Assembly: GCA_016839905.1 (NCBI GenBank)
Contig: JAEOTJ010000452.1
Coordinates: 1-5,266 of the forward strand
Reading direction: 5' to 3'
Source of the DNA: Promethearchaeota archaeon
Lineage (GTDB): Archaea; Asgardarchaeota; Lokiarchaeia; Sigynarchaeales; SOKP01
DNA: 5,266 nucleotides
Both the position numbers and the translations under genes were made by a program. Shown piece after piece: positions 5,159 to 5,266 of this stretch. The number at the start of each line of letters is the position of its first letter. Positions within the stretch are counted from its first letter, which is position 1. Below the pieces are notes generated by a model, which was given only the letters and a program-made list of their open reading frames with translations, ran no database searches and had not been told where the DNA came from.

Positions 5159-5266
5159 TTATATCACCTCCCTCATGTTTTTATCTCTTTGCCAATTAAA
5201 AAGCGCGTTCCTTAGAAAAAATTTAAACCAATTGCTACTTATTTGAACCAGAAACTCTCTTGGAAG
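5159..5266 (-). CDS. Partial ORF running in from the window's right edge
   Basis: Read on the minus strand from 5266, one frame is open for 35 codons (it begins LPREFLVQISSNWFKFF, ends WQRDKNMREVI) and stops at TAA (5159-5161). Its start lies outside the window. The aromatic and basic composition is compatible with a real C-terminus, and the strong Shine-Dalgarno overlapping its final codons suits an operon junction. It is short, unrecognised and could be chance. Confidence 0.35.
   Translation of the reverse strand, partial: LPREFLVQISSNWFKFFLRNALFNWQRDKNMREVI
5163..5171 (-). promoter_or_regulatory. Full-length Shine-Dalgarno without a matching start codon
   Basis: The minus strand reads GGAGGTGAT, a full match to the anti-Shine-Dalgarno at the 3' end of 16S rRNA. 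It lies in the last codons of the ORF ending at 5159. An ATG, GTG or TTG would be expected about 5-10 bases on, but the sequence there is an A8 run followed by ATACTCGG, and none of these start codons opens the downstream frame. Confidence 0.5.

Noticed and set aside
4489..5266. tRNA, CRISPR repeats or an integrase gene in the gene-poor right part
   Set aside because: No cloverleaf, no regularly spaced repeats and no tyrosine- or serine-recombinase motifs were found by eye on either strand.

Overview
The window looks like a piece of a low-GC archaeal genome. The main evidence is a single-stranded-DNA-binding protein of the archaeal RPA type (N-terminal helical region plus two OB folds), together with TATA-like boxes and short-overlap operons. 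Three small exported proteins that open with a 'DDLGIKEG..Y.W' motif resemble families I associate with Asgard (Lokiarchaeia-like) genomes. That lineage is an inference from style and was not tested by search.

Layout. Positions 1-152 hold a decayed right end of an IS200/IS605-type element: the TnpB C-terminus with a frameshift, three hairpins and a terminal TTCAA. Directly beside it, on the minus strand, lie a class I SAM-dependent methyltransferase (155-892) and, upstream of it in the same direction, the RPA-like protein (943-1878). A 189-bp divergent promoter region separates these from a plus-strand operon of three related genes (2068-2751, 2744-3442, 3439-4488). Each operon gene encodes a signal peptide, an acidic extracytoplasmic domain and one C-terminal membrane helix. 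The third also carries a cytoplasmic tail with four CxxC pairs, likely two zinc ribbons. The remainder (4489-5266) is poorer in recognisable genes: a T-rich terminator, a short broken copy of the RPA gene start, a small plus-strand ORF, and two incomplete minus-strand ORFs running to the window edge.

The most striking structure is that the three-gene operon lies between two direct repeats of about 95 bp, in the same orientation and about 90% identical by hand alignment. The left copy is the start and 5' flank of the intact RPA gene (1808-1904). The right copy (4539-4633) is a dead fragment encoding only about 24 residues of the same N-terminus. This is what integration of a cassette into the 5' end of the RPA gene would leave, with the gene rebuilt at one junction and a displaced stub at the other; a segmental duplication could also produce it. 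No integrase is visible. Comparing the two copies also suggests a one-base indel at the start of the intact RPA gene, so its annotated start may be displaced.

Working together: the minus-strand pair may be co-transcribed, but their functions are not obviously linked. The three exported proteins are probably translationally coupled and may form one cell-surface complex, with the zinc-ribbon subunit as its cytoplasmic contact. No tRNA, rRNA or CRISPR array was seen.
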